Assembly (NCBI GenBank): GCA_019187405.1 | Contig: JABAQZ010000011.1 | Coordinates: 1-64,000 of the forward strand | Direction of reading: 5' to 3' | DNA length: 64,000 nt | Source: Ignavibacteria bacterium | GTDB taxonomy: Bacteria; Bacteroidota; Ignavibacteria; Tepidaquicellales; Tepidaquicellaceae | In this document: one piece after another, positions 63,232 through 64,000 of the stretch | How positions within the stretch are numbered: position 1 is the stretch's first letter | Layout: every line of letters starts with the position of its first letter | Notes under the pieces: generated by a model | Databases searched by the model: none | Told to the model about the DNA's origin: nothing | What the model saw: only the letters and a program-made list of their open reading frames with translations | Position numbers and translations under genes: made by a program

Positions 63232-63423
63232 TAATCTTTGTGATGCTTCATATTATCTGAATCAATTTACATAAATTTTTAATTTTTATAAAATCTGTTT
63301 GCAATTCTTATTCCAAACAATGACTTTACAAAATGAAATTTAATATTTCGTTAAAGCAGTATTTAAGACATATATATTGATTTTGAATTACATATTAAAC
63401 ATATTTTCAAAAATCTTTTAAAG

Positions 63424-64000
63424 ATGAAATATATAATAATAATTTCAGTTCATTTTGTCTTACTGATGTTTCAGTTTACCGCTTCGGCACAGTCGCCGCA
63501 GGTAATATCAATGTCTCCTCAGAGACAGAAAATTAATGCTCCGAGAAATGCACAAATAGTTGTAACGTTTAATACAGCATTAAATCCAGCGTCAGTAAAC
63601 AACTCCACATTCAGAGTTTTTGCAAAATTATCAGGACCTGTTTTAGGGACAATAGAATTAATGAACGGAAATACTCAAATCCGCTTTACTCCGGCTAATT
63701 CATTTTTAGCCGGTGAATGGATAACCGTTTCATTGTCAAAAGGAATTCAAAGCAGTACTAATGTAAACATGCAGAAAGGATTTGTATGGAATTTCTGGAC
63801 AAAATCGGAAACCGGAACTTTGCAGCAGACCAGAATTTCCACCATCCCTGTAAGAAGACAAGGTGAAGGTCTTATTCAATGCTATGGCGCGCTTGGCATG
63901 GATCTAAACAATGACAGAAAAACAGATCTTGCAGTCGTAAATGAAGTTTCGAAAGATTTCAGAATTTTTTTAAACAACGGAACAAACTTTGATACAATGT
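63424..64000 (+). CDS. Secreted protein with Ig-like and VCBS/FG-GAP domains (partial, cut at window end)
   Basis: The frame from ATG 63424 is open to the end of the window (192 codons). It has a signal peptide (MKYIIIISVHFVLLMFQFTA, cleavage near SAQ), then a bacterial Ig-like domain of the Big_5/SbsA type (MSPQRQKINAPRNAQIVVTF, LAGEWITVSLSKGI), and then the start of a VCBS/FG-GAP-type repeat region with D-x-N-x-D-x-x-x-D (MDLNNDRKTDLAVVN). It is likely a large surface or secreted protein and a further T9SS cargo candidate; its C-terminus lies outside the window. Confidence 0.82.
   Translation, partial: MKYIIIISVHFVLLMFQFTASAQSPQVISMSPQRQKINAPRNAQIVVTFNTALNPASVNNSTFRVFAKLSGPVLGTIELMNGNTQIRFTPANSFLAGEWITVSLSKGIQSSTNVNMQKGFVWNFWTKSETGTLQQTRISTIPVRRQGEGLIQCYGALGMDLNNDRKTDLAVVNEVSKDFRIFLNNGTNFDTM

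Overview
The window is AT-rich bacterial DNA, most likely from an Ignavibacteria-like member of the Bacteroidota/Chlorobi (FCB) group. The evidence is content only: a type IX secretion (T9SS) C-terminal domain with the NYPNPFNP motif (22373-23308), FlgD-like tails (27973-29601, 42849-47726), two PorV/PorQ-type outer-membrane proteins, a C25 (gingipain/PorU-type) peptidase, and very long secreted repeat proteins ending in dockerin-like calcium-binding repeats. No rRNA or tRNA gene was recognised, so the phylum is an inference.

Layout. (1) 1-14.7 kb: a truncated array of a 33-bp repeat, a VOC-fold protein, and two large secreted proteins. The first (753-4388, minus) is built from 528-bp in-register tandem repeats. 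The second (6509-14722, plus, 2737 aa) has three beta-helix-like units followed by TIG, VCBS/FG-GAP and anchor-type domains. Both end in the same roughly 180-residue dockerin-like module. (2) 14.7-22.3 kb: an accessory island with a fragment of a REP-associated tyrosine transposase, three small orphan ORFs, and a type III restriction-modification locus (mod, a Bro-N/DinD-like gene, res). The mod-res interval carries broken Bro-N copies and five palindromic cassettes. (3) 22.3-26.1 kb, minus: a T9SS cargo protein, nuoB, nuoA and a long-chain acyl-CoA ligase. (4) 26.3-31.6 kb, plus: an outer-membrane barrel protein, a putative lipoprotein, a BNR/propeller protein with a FlgD-like tail and two PorV/PorQ-family proteins. 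(5) 31.6-63.2 kb: a large surface-glycan locus. It runs plus to 38564 (GT-C glycosyltransferase, FemAB/GNAT-like protein, epimerase, amidohydrolase, glycosyltransferase, Wzx-like flippase) and minus from 63231 to 38594 (polyprenyl-phosphate sugar transferase, two DegT aminotransferases, a WbpD-like acetyltransferase, two TagA/WecG-type transferases, GT2 and GT4 glycosyltransferases, three GT-C membrane proteins, a Wzm/Wzt ABC exporter and the 1625-aa C25 peptidase). (6) From 63424: the start of another secreted protein, cut by the window edge.

How it fits together (inference): in Porphyromonas, T9SS cargo is carried by PorV, cleaved by the C25 sortase PorU and attached to A-LPS through a sugar made by Wbp-type enzymes. 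This window places PorV/PorQ-family proteins, a C25 peptidase with the expected His/Cys pair, an ABC O-polysaccharide exporter and WbpD/WbpE-like enzymes within about 32 kb, alongside several candidate cargo proteins. The most unusual DNA-level structure is the palindrome-rich, repeatedly duplicated Bro-N region inside the type III restriction-modification operon.
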